In this document: in pieces, positions 44,499 through 57,143 of the stretch
Layout: each line of letters opens with the position of its first letter
How positions within the stretch are numbered: position 1 is the first letter of the stretch
Assembly (NCBI GenBank): GCA_021234155.1
Contig: JAJEKV010000050.1
Coordinates: 4,514,550 to 4,578,549, forward strand
Length of the DNA: 64,000 nt
Origin: Isoetes taiwanensis
Lineage: Eukaryota > Streptophyta > Lycopodiopsida > Isoetales > Isoetaceae
Reading direction: 5' to 3'
Made by a program: the position numbers and the translations under genes
Notes under the pieces: generated by a model
The model's input: the letters and a program-made list of their open reading frames with translations, nothing else
Databases searched by the model: none
Told to the model about the DNA's origin: nothing

Positions 44499-47097
44499 AC
44501 CAAATCCTTCAAGACTTTGCTCAGGTTAATTTCGGGCTCTACAAGCATCTTTTGCAATTTCGATTGCAAAAGCATTGTAATCGTAACAAAACCCGGATCC
44601 GTTTTCATTTTAGGCTTTTTTCAAATGTCGTTTCTCTCCTTCTTTTCAAGAACATAGTACGGTGTGGACAGGGGACCCTCTGTTTTATCTTCGGCTTAGA
44701 TGGAAAAGAAGGAAGCAAGGAGGAGAAAGTATGGATGGAGGCCATCGGAACTTTGAGCAAGGTAAGCCCTTTTCTTTTCTTTAACCTTTTTTTTTTCATG
44801 TTTGTTTTGGATGGCGCTATAGCTCATTCTCGAGATGGTGCAAGAAGAACGACTATTGTTTGTAATGCCGACAACGGATGTTTGCAATAGGCGGGTGCGC
44901 AAGCACATCTATGGATGCATTGCCACTGCATCCAATAACCTGACATATCAAAGCACCATAAAAATCTCGTCTTTGCGCGGCGAATACAAGGATCAAGTAA
45001 GTGGATGCACCATAATGTTTTTTAAATAGCCAAATCGGTATTTGTTTAAAGATAGCATGCCGATCTTAGTATTTGGTTGTCAATTTGCCATGAGGACAGC
45101 TCTAAATGACATCCCACTAAAGTCCCTATATTTATAGTTTTGTGCTACATCCAACTTTAGCACTGTCTCTAATTAGAAACTGCAATTTCAGAGTTCTAAA
45201 GCATCCGTGTCTAATTGAAATCTCTCCATGAATATCTCGGCGGTGCAGCGATATGGCTAAGGCAATTCCTTCAAGACTTTGCTCAGTTAATTTCGAGCTC
45301 TACAAGCATCCTTTGCAATTCTCGATTGCAAAGCCGCGGTAATCAGTAGCAAAACCCAGATCCGTTTTTATTTTTAGGCTTTTTTCAAATGTCGTTTCTC
45401 TCCCTTCTTTCAGCAACATAGTATGGTGTGGACCAGCGGACCCTCTGTTTATCTTCGGCTTAGATGGAAAAGAAGGAAGTAAGGAGGAGAAAGTAGGGAT
45501 GGAGGGCATCAGAACTTTGAGCAAGGTAAGCCCTTTTCTTTTCTTTTTCCTTTTTTTTCATGTTTGTTTTGGATGGCGCTATAGTTCATTCTGAGATGGT
45601 CTGCAAGAACAATTTGTAATGCCGACAACGGATGTTTGCAAGAGCTGTGGTTTGCAAGCACATCTATGGTCTGTTGCCCTGCATCCAATAACTGACATAT
45701 CAAAGCACCATAAAAATCTCCGTGCTGCAGCGAATACAAGGATCCAAGTAAGTGGATGCACCATAATGGTTTTTAAATAGCCAAATCTGGTGACTGTTTA
45801 AAGGTAGCATGCCAATCTTCGTATTTGGTTGTCAATTTGCCATGAGGACAGCTCTAAATGACATCCCACTAAAGTCCCTATATTTATAGTTTTGTGCTAC
45901 ATCTAACTTTAGCACTATCTCTAATTAGAAATATAGCTCATTCCGAGATGGTCTGCAAGAACAGCTATTGTTTGTAATGCCGACAACGGATGTTTGCAAT
46001 AGCTGTGGTCTGCAAGCACATCTATGGTTTGTTGCCCTGCATCCAATAAGTGACATATCAAAGCACCATAAAAATCTCCGTGTTGCAGCGAATACAAGGA
46101 TCCAAGTAAGTGGATGCACCATAATGGTTTTTAAATAGCCAAATCTGGTGACTGTTTAAAGATAGCATGCCAATCTTCGTATTTGGTTGTCAATTTGCCA
46201 TGAGGACAGCTCTAAATGACATCCCACTAAAGTTCCTATATTTATAATTTTGTGCTACATCCAACTTTTTAGCATCTCTAATTAAACTGTAATTTCAGAG
46301 TTCTAGAGCATCCGTGTCTAATTTAGAAATCTCTCCATGAATATCTCGGTAAGAAGCGATATGACTAAAGGCAATTCCTTCAAGACTTTGCTCGGGTTAA
46401 TTTAGGGCTCTACAAGCATCCTTTGCAATTCGAGGTAAGCAAGCTGTAATTTGTGGCAAAACATGAGATCCGTTTTCATTTTAGGCTTTTTTCAAATGTC
46501 GTTTCTCTCCCTTCTTTCAGCAACATAGTACGGTGTGGACCAGGGGACCCTCTGTTTATCTTCGGCTTAGATGGAAAAGAAGGAAGCAAGGAGGAGAAAG
46601 TATGGATGGAGGCCATCGGAACTTTGAGCAAGGTAAGCCCTTTTCTTTTCTTTTTCCTTTTTTTTCATGTTTGTTTTTGGATGGCTATAGCTCATTCGAG
46701 ATGGTCTGCAAGAACAGCTATTGTTTGTAATGCCGACAACGGATGTTTGCAATAGCTGTGGTCTGCAAGCACATCTATGGTCTGTTGCCCTGCATCCAAT
46801 AACTGACACCAAGCACCATAAAAATCTCCGTGCTACAGCGAATACAAGGATCCAAGTAAGTGGATGCACCATAATGGTTTTTAAATAGCCAAATCTGGGG
46901 ACTGTTTAAAGATAGCATGCCAATCTTCGTATTTGGTTGTCAATTTGCCATGAGGACATCTCTAAATGACATCCCACTAAAGTTTCTATATTTATAATTT
47001 TGTCTGTCTCTAATTAGAAACTGTAATTTCAGAGTTCTAAAGCAACTGGTGTCTAATTCTGAAATCTCTCCATGAATATTTTGGCAGTGTGCGATAT
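44499..47097 (+). repeat. Array of exon-like modules: three full units and one partial
   Basis: Units start with 'ccttcaagactttgctc' at about 44499, 45263 and 46367; a partial unit (second half only) fills 45928-46366. Each full unit has an exon-like piece (112 bp where intact) between a ctttcag acceptor and a gtaagc donor (45414-45525 and 46521-46632), then a T-rich spacer, then a second conserved block ending ggatccaagtaagtgg, then 'gccatgaggacagctctaaatgacatccc'. The first unit shows altered CAG/CTG sites (ttcaag for ttcag). Confidence 0.75.
46521..46632 (+). other. Exon-like module, best copy (37 codons open)
   Basis: In phase 1 the module reads IVRCGPGDPLFIFGLDG then KEEKVWMEAIGTLSK, with gcaag|gtaagc at the end. 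The copy at 45414-45525 is also open with a few changes, and the copy at about 44651-44761 is nearly so. Conservation of the frame and both splice signals in repeated copies suggests a real exon by descent. I do not recognise the protein. An open stretch at 44385-44530 (SVGEEDKVVARCTKSF) may be the preceding exon. Confidence 0.4.
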
Positions 47098-48531
47098 GAC
47101 TAAGGCAATCCCACAAGGTTTTCACGTTTCTAGAAATGAGAGTCTCGATCTTGGTTTGTCTCTTCCTCCTAGCTTTTTGTACCAAGCAGTTTTCTCTAAC
47201 GTAAATTTTAGAAGGCAACTTAGTGCCAAAGTGATTGCATCATTCTTAAAGCCTCATTGTTATTCTATAATTGCGTCAGATTCATTTTAAGGCTTTGAGG
47301 GCATCACCATTTTCTATTATAAGAAATACTAGAAAAAGTGCCCAGCGTTGCTGGGCTTTTTGTCGAGCATAAGCTCAAAAATTAATAAAATGTGAATATA
47401 TTTTACAAAAACCAATGCCGAGTAGGGGGATGTGTGTGTTTAACATAAGCATTGATGTCAACTCTAATATGTTTGTTACTTGTGGATGTATATGAAAGGT
47501 TATATGTGGTGCAATAAATACAAAAGCAATTGTCACCACCATACCTTTAAAATGCAAATTGCAAAATTGCTTAAATCATGTTATAGAAAAAGCCCATATA
47601 AGGGGAACATCAAAACTCCACCTTATCAATGAAATAGTAGCAACAATTTTATCAGCAATTGTAGAATAGAATGAAACAAATCTTATATTTGGCCGAAGCA
47701 TAAGTCATTTCTTTTTCAAAACACACCAAGGATTAGTGGATTTCACTGTCAATGATGAAAGATAAGGCGCTACTTTCTTGTGTATATAAATAGAATACAA
47801 AGGCAGTTTTATACATTGCCCATGTCCTATTGAGCTGTACACAAGCAAGAAAGTTTCCTACATGGCTTCGAAAGATTGACCAATTCTAGTGGGAGCCACT
47901 TTGCAATAAGATCTCATATTCATTTTAGTCTTCTCCAACAAAAGTACCCTAAAGCAACCATCCAGTTTATTTTCAACCTTAATTGGTGCAGCTCAACGTC
48001 GTTGATTTTCCAATTGCGAAATCGATGTGTAGTCGTCTGTAAATGGAAGACATGCCAATGACCAGGGATATTGGCAGCCAGAAGTATATAAATTATCTCA
48101 AAATCATTTAGATGAAGAGAAGCTAACCCTATAAGAATTGTCCTCATGCATTCTTTTGTACATGTTTTGTCAAAACAATTTGTTTAATTCATTCTTGCAT
48201 GCCTGCTCCCTCCATTGTCCAAGAGTTTGTTAGAAGAGTCAGAAACCTCAACTTGCCGAACCACTTCAGTAATGTGGACGCTTTCATAAAAATACAAAGA
48301 AGTCTTCTTCCCCAGCAGATTACAGTGGGCATTATGCTGGATGTCAAATTGAAAAAATGAATGGCACAGTCTCGTAATATAGCTACAAACTTGCGCAGAA
48401 AAAATATACCTTTAGATTGAGGGCCGCTTGATATACACCTCGATACAATAGAAAATGGTAGTGTTGCTACCCACTCTGTTTCAATCTATATGTGACATTC
48501 TATAATCAAACGGGATGGTGAAACAGCTTCA

Positions 48532-49271
48532 TCAAACTTTTGAAGCACTTTCCTCTTCACTAAATGCAATCTTGTAAATCTCCTCGTAGTTATCAACAAA
48601 ATGTACTTCAAGCCCTCCTTAACATGATCGGCCCATCATAGTGGCGTTTGTTGGCATGATGGGAAAATAATAATTTTCACCCCACTCCTCCTTGAGGCAA
48701 TTGTTTTCTCTTTCATTGTTGCAACAAAATAATCATTACTAATACCAATGACAAAACATAATAATCAAACTTCAAAGGTGAACATACCCCACCAATTGGA
48801 AGAACTCGTCCGGTTAGAGTAACTTCACCATCATTGCAACATCTTTTTACTGAGGTTGATGCAAGGCCAAAGATATCATCGATGTAATCATTGTGCATCC
48901 CAAGACTAGGCCCATCCTTGGGGGTAGCACCAACAGGAACATGCATGCAATTTTGAGTTTGCAAAAATGTATTCTCGGGATCCTTTTCCCCGAAGTTGTT
49001 CGCAACCGATGAGCAATTGTTGCACTTTCTTTCATAACATCTCCAAGTTGCCCAAATGAGTCAAAGGCTCCTTTACCCTCCCCTTGTTCAATTAAGCTGG
49101 TTCGACATAAAGTGTTGAGCCGCCCATTGATCCAAGCCAATCCCATAACTACTCCAATAGGTGTTCTGCTCAGAAGACGGTCACTTTGAAAGACCGGATT
49201 ACCAACATAATCGAAAAGGTTGGTTTCATCTATCACAAGTTTTTCGTTCCGATAGCACCTAAAGTGAACCG
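48532..49271 (-). pseudogene. Captured proteolytic domain of a mitochondrial-type Lon protease
   Basis: Lon is an ATP-dependent Ser-Lys protease; the organelle form degrades damaged matrix proteins. On -, exon 1 starts at 49271 after a CAG acceptor and reads LVIDETNLFDYVGNPVF, TPIGVVMGLAW, EQGEGKG, GQLGDVMKESATIAH, HVPVGATPKDGPSLG (catalytic Ser), then GEVTLTGRVLPIGG, and ends at a GTATGT donor (48787). A 71-base intron follows. Exon 2 reads KEKTIASRRSGVKIIIFPS (with the catalytic Lys region), NKRHYD, ADHVKEGL, VHFVDNYEEIYKIAF, and a TGA at 48532-48534, the natural C terminus. EQGEGKG and RVLPIGGVKEK point to the mitochondrial (LON1) rather than the peroxisomal type. Frames break several times, mostly where CAG or CTG is expected (gagctggcc appears as gggcc). 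The ATPase part is absent. Confidence 0.9.
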
Positions 49272-49306
49272 CTGCGCATTGCATATTAATAAGGTCATTT
49301 GGTTAC

Positions 49307-49345
49307 TTACTTCAATGCCTTCTTTTCCACAACAGGTTCAAAGCA
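49307..49345 (-). pseudogene. Possible preceding Lon exon end
   Basis: On - the reading VVEKKALK is followed by gtaagt. Lon has an E-K-I-x-R-K-x-A-L block shortly before the proteolytic domain, so this may be the end of the previous exon with internal losses. The gap to the next acceptor is only 39 bases, too short for a normal plant intron. Confidence 0.3.
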
Positions 49346-50410
49346 CTCCAAAGAACAAATTTGGGGAAGAGATCGTGAGAAAGGTTGCATGGATCCTCTG
49401 TTCACATTTTCACTGGGAAGAAACATGATAGTCACTAAGCAATCAAATGAGATATTAAAGTGAAATAAGAAGACTTTCATGGCGATGAAGGAATATAACA
49501 GCGACCTTGGCTTAAGAAATACCGAGAAGTGCAATGAATGTATTGAATGCTCATGGCCAGCACCAAGTAAGATAGCAAGCCATACGCACTCGGTTGAAGC
49601 AGCCCTCCGTGACCGAGCTAAAATTATCAATAAATCTCTACACAACGGCGTTCCGGAGGAATCGTTGTTCCACCGACGCCTTTCCCAGAAAGCGGCATCC
49701 ATAACTCGAAGTTAATTCGAGGGCAGCCCACATCAAATCAAGAATTAATGGATTTATTGACCCACTCGCAAAAAACCGAAAAACAAAGAGGTCATTTTAA
49801 TGATGTAAAACATGCACCGCCTCTTTACCTCAAGTGCTCGGTTGAAGAGATCAAAATCGAAATGCAATACACAAAATCAAAATGGTAAGAGTCCAAAATC
49901 ACAAACCTTTTCGTGATCCGTGTTTTTTTCGTGAAATCCACCTATTGTTAGATGATGTCAAAGAAGAGCCAGATTTGTACACGATACATTGCAAGGCAAG
50001 AAAAATGGACAAAGAAGAAGTAAACCTCCCGAACTGTTCGAACACGAAAGCACCAGAGAAAAAACTCCTTTACTCTTGAAGAAAGGGGCTGCCGAAATGC
50101 CCAAAAAAGGTTGCCGAAGCAAATGTATAGGTTTTTGGGAAAGGCAACCAATGCGTGAACGGCTTCAACAAGAAATAAGAAAACTGGAAAGCAAGGGATC
50201 AAAACGAAAGCATGGGCGGGCGAGAAGCTATTTGGGTTATGGAAACTGCTGCATCTAATCTATCTCTAATCTATCGTGAATGAAGAGAATGAATGGAAAA
50301 ACCGTTGGTTACAATAGGAATAGTCATGATCTGACGGTCCAGAATGAAAGTTGTGGGAAAAGAAATTGACGGCCGAGATGCTCTGCACACACTACATTTT
50401 GATTTTATTA

Positions 50411-50554
<144 letters not shown>

Positions 50555-50556
50555 GA

Positions 50557-51477
50557 TTGTGACATTCTTAGGCGATTTTATTGATACTACAGCTATTCAT
50601 TCGGAATGTAAGTAGTTATATAATGCACACCATAAAGATAAATGTTTGTTTTTCCCATTGGCACATGGAATTTAATGTCGCTATTTAGCAGTTGAATGAA
50701 TGTAGATGCTATAGGTTTTGGATTCAAAATAGTGACACTGTTCTAATAAAGATGACAATTTTTGTTGGAAGTAGCTCTGTCTAAGTTGGCTTGACAATAC
50801 TGTTGTTTATGGTGCTTTTTTCTATGAATTTAGAAAAGGACAACTCATTAAGCTTGTTTGTTGGTTTATAGCACTTTAGATGGACGTTTTTCATCATGCT
50901 GTAGAGCCTTGGAATGACTGTTGTTGTCTAGATTTCCTGGCAGGAAATTTGCCATCATGCATATGAAACCCTAATATTGTGCAAAAAGTCATCTGCGCTC
51001 ACTGCATTTTTGAAGACACAATTACAAGTATTTAGAAGAATGATTAATAACAGAGGAATGCTACTATTGGCAAATGCCAGATCAGGTTGTAATGATAGAT
51101 TTGCTGGCTCGCTGAAGTTTGAAGTATCACGAGATTCGAGATTAGTGGCCCAAGCGATTCTAAGCTTAGAGTTTGAGTAAGAAAGCTGTGATAATTTTTT
51201 TGTGATAATCTTTTTCAAAGGTATACTGAAAACAGTAGAGTAGTTTGCAACCTATGGGAGTTGGGGTTTCAATTGGAATTTCTTATGAACAAGAGATATA
51301 CACATCAATTGCAATTTCTTATGAACAAAAGAGATACACGTAACACCCTCTCTCCAAATATTGTAAAATACTATACCCATTGTTATTTACAGACCCCAAA
51401 TATTTACACGTCCCCACAGGATGCACACCAACATTTACAAGTTTCCAATATTGGCAATTTACATGTCTCCATATGAT
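50557..51477. other. Spacer between two Helitron ends
   Basis: Unique DNA with a 67-codon ATG frame on + (50977-51180) that I regard as unproven. A 37-base imperfect repeat (caattggaatttcttatgaa and caattgcaatttcttatgaa) lies at 51270-51340. Confidence 0.5.
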
Positions 51478-51505
51478 GCCCAACAACGTTGGGCACCATA
51501 ACCAG
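51478..51505 (+). mobile_element. Helitron 3' terminus 3
   Basis: GCCCAACAACGTTGGGC (51478-51494) is followed after accataa by CCAG and T. The hairpin is perfect. The last four bases are CCAG instead of CTAG, so this may be an old or mutated end. The 5' end was not found. Confidence 0.62.
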
Positions 51506-53555
51506 TGCTTATAGAATAGCTTACATCCATTCTTCACTCATTAAATTTTGTAGATGTGATCTGTTGCACTTCAGAGTATGCTAACCAATTATCATCAGAT
51601 CACCAAGTCTATAGCAAAGGTCATCACTTTATGTAGCAAAAGTTTTGAGAACATGCTGAAATAGGTTTGATTAATGACCATTTGAATTTGATTTGCCCAT
51701 TCGATGCAAGTTCTATTAGCAGGTGCCCCCTATGATGAATATGCATCTCATCATGCAAAATGGAAAATATCCAATATCAGGCATAGGACCTGAGCTGGAC
51801 CTTTATGTTGGAGATACAATCTAAAACATGTGCCCTATATGCAAAGAGGCGAGCTTTCTAATTTATTGGTTATTGGGGATTGTAAGATCTAGAGTTCCAA
51901 TTTTATGCAGTTCTATTAACTCTTGAATTTTAAGTAAGGTTGTTTCTAGCAGTGCAACATTTAGATAGAGGAATACTAAAAGGGATGACGCAATGCAAAT
52001 TAAAGTCAGCTTAATGAATAGTTTGACTATCTGGAGATGAGTAGATAGAATATATCTATGATCCAGTCGTAAATAGGCTCTCCAAAAATTCATGAACATT
52101 ACAATTGTGACAACTTTCCTTCACATTTTTGGAATTGTGTTATCATTGCGCAGTAAAAGCTTATGTCTCTCACTATAGTTTTGATGAGAACGGCCAAAAT
52201 ATTAAACAACTGACATGCTGAGTACAAAAGAGGTTTAGTAGCATCTGACCCTTTTAAAAAGCCCTTTGCCTCTTTGGAAAACCCCCTTGCCTCTTTGAAA
52301 AAGTCTTCAGCCGCTCCTCTTTATTGTTATGTGCAATGCAGTGGTTTAGATGTCTATCACATATTCAATGTCTTCTAGAGTTTGTCCTTTACAGTTACAT
52401 GAAATACGAAATACATGCAATGGGTCCAAGGGAAGCTGACTGGGAATATCAATTGATGTACCATATTTTGTGGATTACATTTGATGTACCATATTTCGTG
52501 AATTACAGTCTGTTGGCAGAAATAGGATTAAAAGGAGCATTATAAATGTTACATGAAGGCTCTCATGACTCAAAAAGGCGAGTCCTTTGTTGCATTTTCT
52601 TCAAGCTTTTTTGATGTCTAGAGATGTCTGATTGCCTGCAAGGATTTGATGCCATCTGAAGTTGCTCATTCAAAACTCAAAAGCGCAAGTTCACTTTTGC
52701 TTTTCCTTTAAGCTCTTCTGATGTCTGAAGGGGTCCGATTGCTTACATGAATTTGATGTCATCTGAAATTCTTCATTAAGTATCACTTGGAAGACTATGT
52801 AGCCAAACATTTTTAAAGGAGGGCAGTTTGTAGTAATAGTATGTAAATGTGAAAAAAAAACACGTGTGATAATGGCTAACACGGAGACAATATGTGCGCC
52901 ACGTGTAGAAGCATTAGATAATGCAAGCCAAGCAAAGATTCGGACAAGAACATGGTAATCAAAGGTACAACTTCTCATTTTTCATTTGTGCAACTTCTTA
53001 CTTAATAGTCTCTTAAAGTTTGCCTTAGCATTACATTGTAGATTAAAAAAAAGGGCTTCATCTTTGTAACGTTTCAAAAAGCAATTATCATTGTTAAAAT
53101 AAATAAGGTCCATATTCAAGTGTTTTCTCTATATTTCTTTTTTTTTTTTTTAGATTCAAACCTATCCCATAAAAAGCACACATTCCTCGGATGCCCAATA
53201 TCTTGGAAGTGAAAATTGGATGTTGAGCATGCAGAATTGCATGTGCCTCAAAGAAAGTCACACATTTAGCAAGATATATCTACACAATTCAAGGATATGT
53301 TTGGCTTCTACCTAAGCAGCAGAATATGTCAATGCATCATACAGGCTCCGACATTGCAATTCCAAGTACAAGGATCAGTAGTACAATGATAATTTTGAAA
53401 AAGGTTTAAAGTTATTAGTGGTTCTAATGTGCAAATTGACAGGGTTGGAGAAGCATAAAAATTGTTGGCTTCCACATATCATATGGTTCTGTTTTGTTTT
53501 GTTTTTTAATAATCTTAGATATATCTTTGTTTGTAATCCATACTATTGGCAATGT

Positions 53556-53661
53556 TATAAATATGAGCTATTCCTTTTGAGCAGCAACCTATGTATTATG
53601 AACAATTATATAAATATGAGCTATTCCTTTTGAGCAGCAACCTATGTATTATGAACAATTA
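53556..53661 (+). repeat. 53-bp perfect tandem duplication
   Basis: The unit begins tataaatatgagctattcc and ends gaacaat. The two copies are adjacent and identical. Confidence 0.88.
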
Positions 53662-53993
53662 TATCTGTGAAAAAGACTATCATTCTTAACAATTGAAGCA
53701 TGTGAAAGAGATTATTAGCAATTGAATCCCGTTAGTAGAAACCTTAGGATTGTTAACTTATCCAATGTCAATGTCAAAGATAAAATGTATTTCCATGACT
53801 TGGCATTAACAATGGCGTTGATGTCAATGTTGATGAGATTGTTCAATGTCAATTTTGATTAAACCAATAAACTGGCAACTTTATGAAATCAGTAAACATT
53901 TGCCCAACCTGAATTTGTTTCTGCTTTGCAATTAGCACTACCGTTCAACACAACACAAGATTACTACAATTGTCAACTGCAATAAATGCAAGA

Positions 53994-54090
53994 ATACCAA
54001 CTAGCAACCCAAGATTAACAACTCCAACTAGCAACCCAACATGAACAACTTAGAATACCAACTAGCAATCCAACATGAACAGCTTAGAAC
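53994..54090 (+). repeat. Three ~34-bp tandem units
   Basis: Units contain accaactagcaa followed by cccaacatgaacaacttag-type sequence, with one shorter unit. Confidence 0.7.
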
Positions 54091-54330
54091 TTCACTAAGT
54101 ATGAGACAAAATTATTGTCATTGGGATGACTATAATAAATGCAAAGATACATAAAATATATTGTCTAGCAATAGTTTAAATACAACCATCATAAGATTTG
54201 GCACTAATATGACTACATTCTATGAAATTGAAACATGTAGAATTGCGCTTAGCCAAACAAAAATTGGAAAAGGAACGAAGATTCTTGGTATTTTGAACCA
54301 CGAGTATTTTTGAAGCTTCAAGCCAGTTGT

Positions 54331-54540
54331 TGCACTGAAAATGCCCAAGCTTTTGTATATGGAATCCGGTGGCTACAAATTGTGTGTTCCATTGTTGCAC
54401 TGGAAATGCCCAAGCTTTTGTATATGGAATGTGCGTAGCTACAAATTGTGTGTTCCATTGTTGTACTGGAAATGGCCAAACTTTTGTATATAAAATACGT
54501 GTGAGAAGAATACAAATTGTGTATTCCATTGTTGCTCTTA
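54331..54540 (+). repeat. Minisatellite, about 66 bp x 3, before a Helitron end
   Basis: Each unit starts gttgcactggaaatgcccaa (variants gttgcactgaaa, gttgtactgg) and ends caaattgtgtgttccatt. It lies about 85 bases upstream of the hairpin at 54623, a common place for short tandem repeats in Helitrons. Confidence 0.85.
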
Positions 54541-54622
54541 CAATCTTCAAATGCAAATTTTCATGCTCCAAAATCTTTTTTTTTTCAAGTATTAAACAGC
54601 CACCCCTTCAAATTGTCACAAA

Positions 54623-54651
54623 GCCCGGCAAACGCCGGGCACCATAACTAG
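54623..54651 (+). mobile_element. Helitron 3' terminus 4
   Basis: GCCCGGC-aaac-GCCGGGC (54623-54640), then accataaCTAG and host T at 54652. This is the most canonical of the four ends. The body is upstream and includes the minisatellite at 54331. The 5' end was not located. Confidence 0.78.
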
Positions 54652-54891
54652 TATCTGTTAGATTCGAATAAGTCCAAATTTTGTTAAATATGTCATAAAG
54701 GGAAAAAATTTAATAAAAATGGGCCAATGGTATGCCGTCTTCCCATGAATGCTGGTTCTATGATGGCATAGAACCATTGCATTCTTGAGAGATTCTATGT
54801 ATCAAACAAACAATATCATATGGTCGAAAGAAGAGGAACACTCCATCTCATGTACCCCAAATGTAAACATGGATGGCAAAAAAAAAAAGGC

Positions 54892-54907
54892 GGGGGGGGG
54901 GGGGGGG
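54892..54907 (+). repeat. G16 homopolymer
   Basis: Sixteen guanines preceded by A11 and ggc. Length may be unreliable. Confidence 0.8.
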
Positions 54908-55962
54908 ACAAGAAAAAAAAAGATGAGATAGAGAAAGATATCCGGGTCGCGAAAGCATAAAAAGAGATGGACACACGCTGAGGTACGACAATGAAGATGG
55001 TTGTATCTGTCAAAAGACTTAGGAAAGATACAGATTAATATGAAGAGAATAAAAATGCTCAAGAACTAGCATCAATAACCCACGGTAAAAAAATCAATCA
55101 TATAGCTGTAAAGAAAGATCAATCATATAAACGATAAAGAAGTGTGTGAGAGAAACGAGAAAAGAAAGATGTCAACGATGACTAGACCAACCTAAAAAGT
55201 TCAAGAATTAAGCTCATCAAAATTTAAAGAAACAATATGACCCAAGTGCACACCATTTAAGAAAACTATGTCAGCATTGCGCTGGCCATAAGATAAAAAA
55301 TGGTGGCCCATACTATAATTGAGAAAAATACAATGACCGAAACCTTAAAAAGACTGGAAAAGAATACAAGGATAATTGAAGCAAAATAGCCGCTAATAGA
55401 TATCGGGGAGATGGACAAACCAAGGAGAAACAAGAATAACTGACAATTCCCCCGATGCAATGTTAAAAACGATTGATCAAACAAAATGTATGGAAGACCT
55501 TACAAGAATCAAGATGGACAAGGAGCGAGCAAAAGAAATTTATGAAAACGTGTCGACTAAACAAGGAATATGACTTGGTTAACTTGCAAAAAATAAACTC
55601 AACACTTATAACGAAAGAAAATAAAAAGAGAAAAAGAGGTCCAATATAAAATATAACTATTTGGGTTCAGCCCTAAGTTTTTATGCAACTTGGCTAAATA
55701 AAACAAACACAAAGAAGGAGAGAAAGAAAGAAATATTTTGAAATGGTATATAGCCTAAACTAGGAAGAGGATGAATGGCATATCCTAGTTTGCAATGGCA
55801 AATATGAGAAACAAGATGTTTGAATAAACTAGAAGATGCATGATCAAACAAGGTTGCAGACTTGCAGTTTGTAGGCAATGGAGAAAGATTAAAGTATTCC
55901 TATTTTTCGACAAAAAAATATGATATGGTGGTTGAAGAAGAGAAAAATATCATGTTCAAAGG

Positions 55963-56195
55963 TAAAGCTACCTAAGCACTCAATGCCGCAAGACCTATGG
56001 GAAATTGTATGCTAAATGGTTGTAGAGTCGACATCTGCAAAGCTAACTAAGCACTCAATGCTGCAAGACCAAATCTGGAAATTTGTCTGATAAATGTGGT
56101 TGTGGAGTCGACATCTGCAAAGCTACCTTAAGCATTCAATGCTACAAAACCAAATCTGGAAAACTATCTGATAAATGTGGTTGAAGATTCGACAT
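55963..56195 (+). repeat. Three ~78-bp tandem units
   Basis: Units start with (c)aaagctaccTaagca and end ggagtcgacatctg. The second and third are more alike (accaaatctggaaa) than the first. Confidence 0.8.
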
Positions 56196-57143
56196 CTGGT
56201 CCTAAACCCTGCTAAAAACTATATTATGTACCTACCAAAGCAAGATGTCCAAGAACATATCAAATGCATCGTCACATGCAGATGGAGAGAAAAGACGAAC
56301 AAGGAAGTAGTGCAATAAAGAGAAACAATAAATCGACCCGTGGATTGGGGGATGAAAGGGGTAAAACAAATGAGCCATCACTAACAGAGCAACATGGACA
56401 ATTAGAGCCAAAAAGGAATAATGAAATACCTAAAGAGAAAATGATGCATAGGGATAAGAGAAGAACCAACTACCACATCTCAACCAAAATAGAAGAAGAG
56501 TAGATATGAAATAAAATAAAATGGGCATGCCAACACTATGTACCTGCTAAAGCAACGATGTCCAAGTACATATCAAATGCATCATCTTGTGTAGGAAGAA
56601 AAGGACCAATCATATGCAATGGTGAAGTGTTGATCAAATAGATGCAATGAAGAGAAGGGGCAACCGGACCCAGACCCATATGAGAGTCATGAAGGGCAAA
56701 ATACAGGATTAGAAAGATAAGCTATAGAGGCCCTAGATGAATAGATACGTTTAGATATGCTATGCCCTGATGATCAATATGCAAAATTTATGCTCAATCT
56801 CGGTATCTGCCTTTAGGAACTTAAAGACACGAAGAGAGAGAAAAACTCTATGTACACACCTTAACCATAATGTATCACTTTAAATGCCGATGGAGAATGA
56901 ATAACCATTATGACATTAAATAAAAGTGAATGAACCAAATATCTGTAGAAATGGAGTTAGTGACGTGAAATTCATAAACATGCGGTCAACAGAAAACTAT
57001 GCAAATGTAATAAACAAGAAATATATAATGTGCCAAAATATATAGTGTGCCAACCAAACATCGAGAATATCCCTTCATATCCCCCATGCTAGACATTGTG
57101 TATTATACCTAAAAAACTTATTGCATGAAAAAACTTCGAGCAA

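Larger units (their letters stand above)
51507..54330. other. Non-coding spacer with short repeats
   Basis: No gene is recognised. Local repeats: 'ttgatgtaccatatttTgtg..ttac' twice at 52450-52508; a block of about 70 bases with 'TGATGTCT' and 'ATTTGATG.CATCTGAA' at 52603 and 52710; a 53-bp perfect tandem duplication at 53556-53661; and about 34-bp units of 'accaactagcaa.ccaacatgaaca' at 53994-54090. Confidence 0.6.
54653..57143. other. Non-coding, repeat-bearing spacer
   Basis: It includes the phrase shared with 29330-29395 (at 54770-54835), an A11-ggc-G16 homopolymer stretch (54879-54907), a 3 x 78-bp tandem repeat (55963-56195), and a repeated phrase 'gatgtccaag.acatatcaaatgcatc' at 56245 and 56555. 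Purine-rich, with no gene recognised. Confidence 0.6.

Noticed and set aside
49272-49310. 39-base intron between two Lon exons
   Set aside because: GT and AG are present but the length is far below known plant intron sizes; a deletion is more likely.
54331-54540. CRISPR array
   Set aside because: Units are contiguous and diverged with no unique spacers, and the genome is a plant's; it is a minisatellite.
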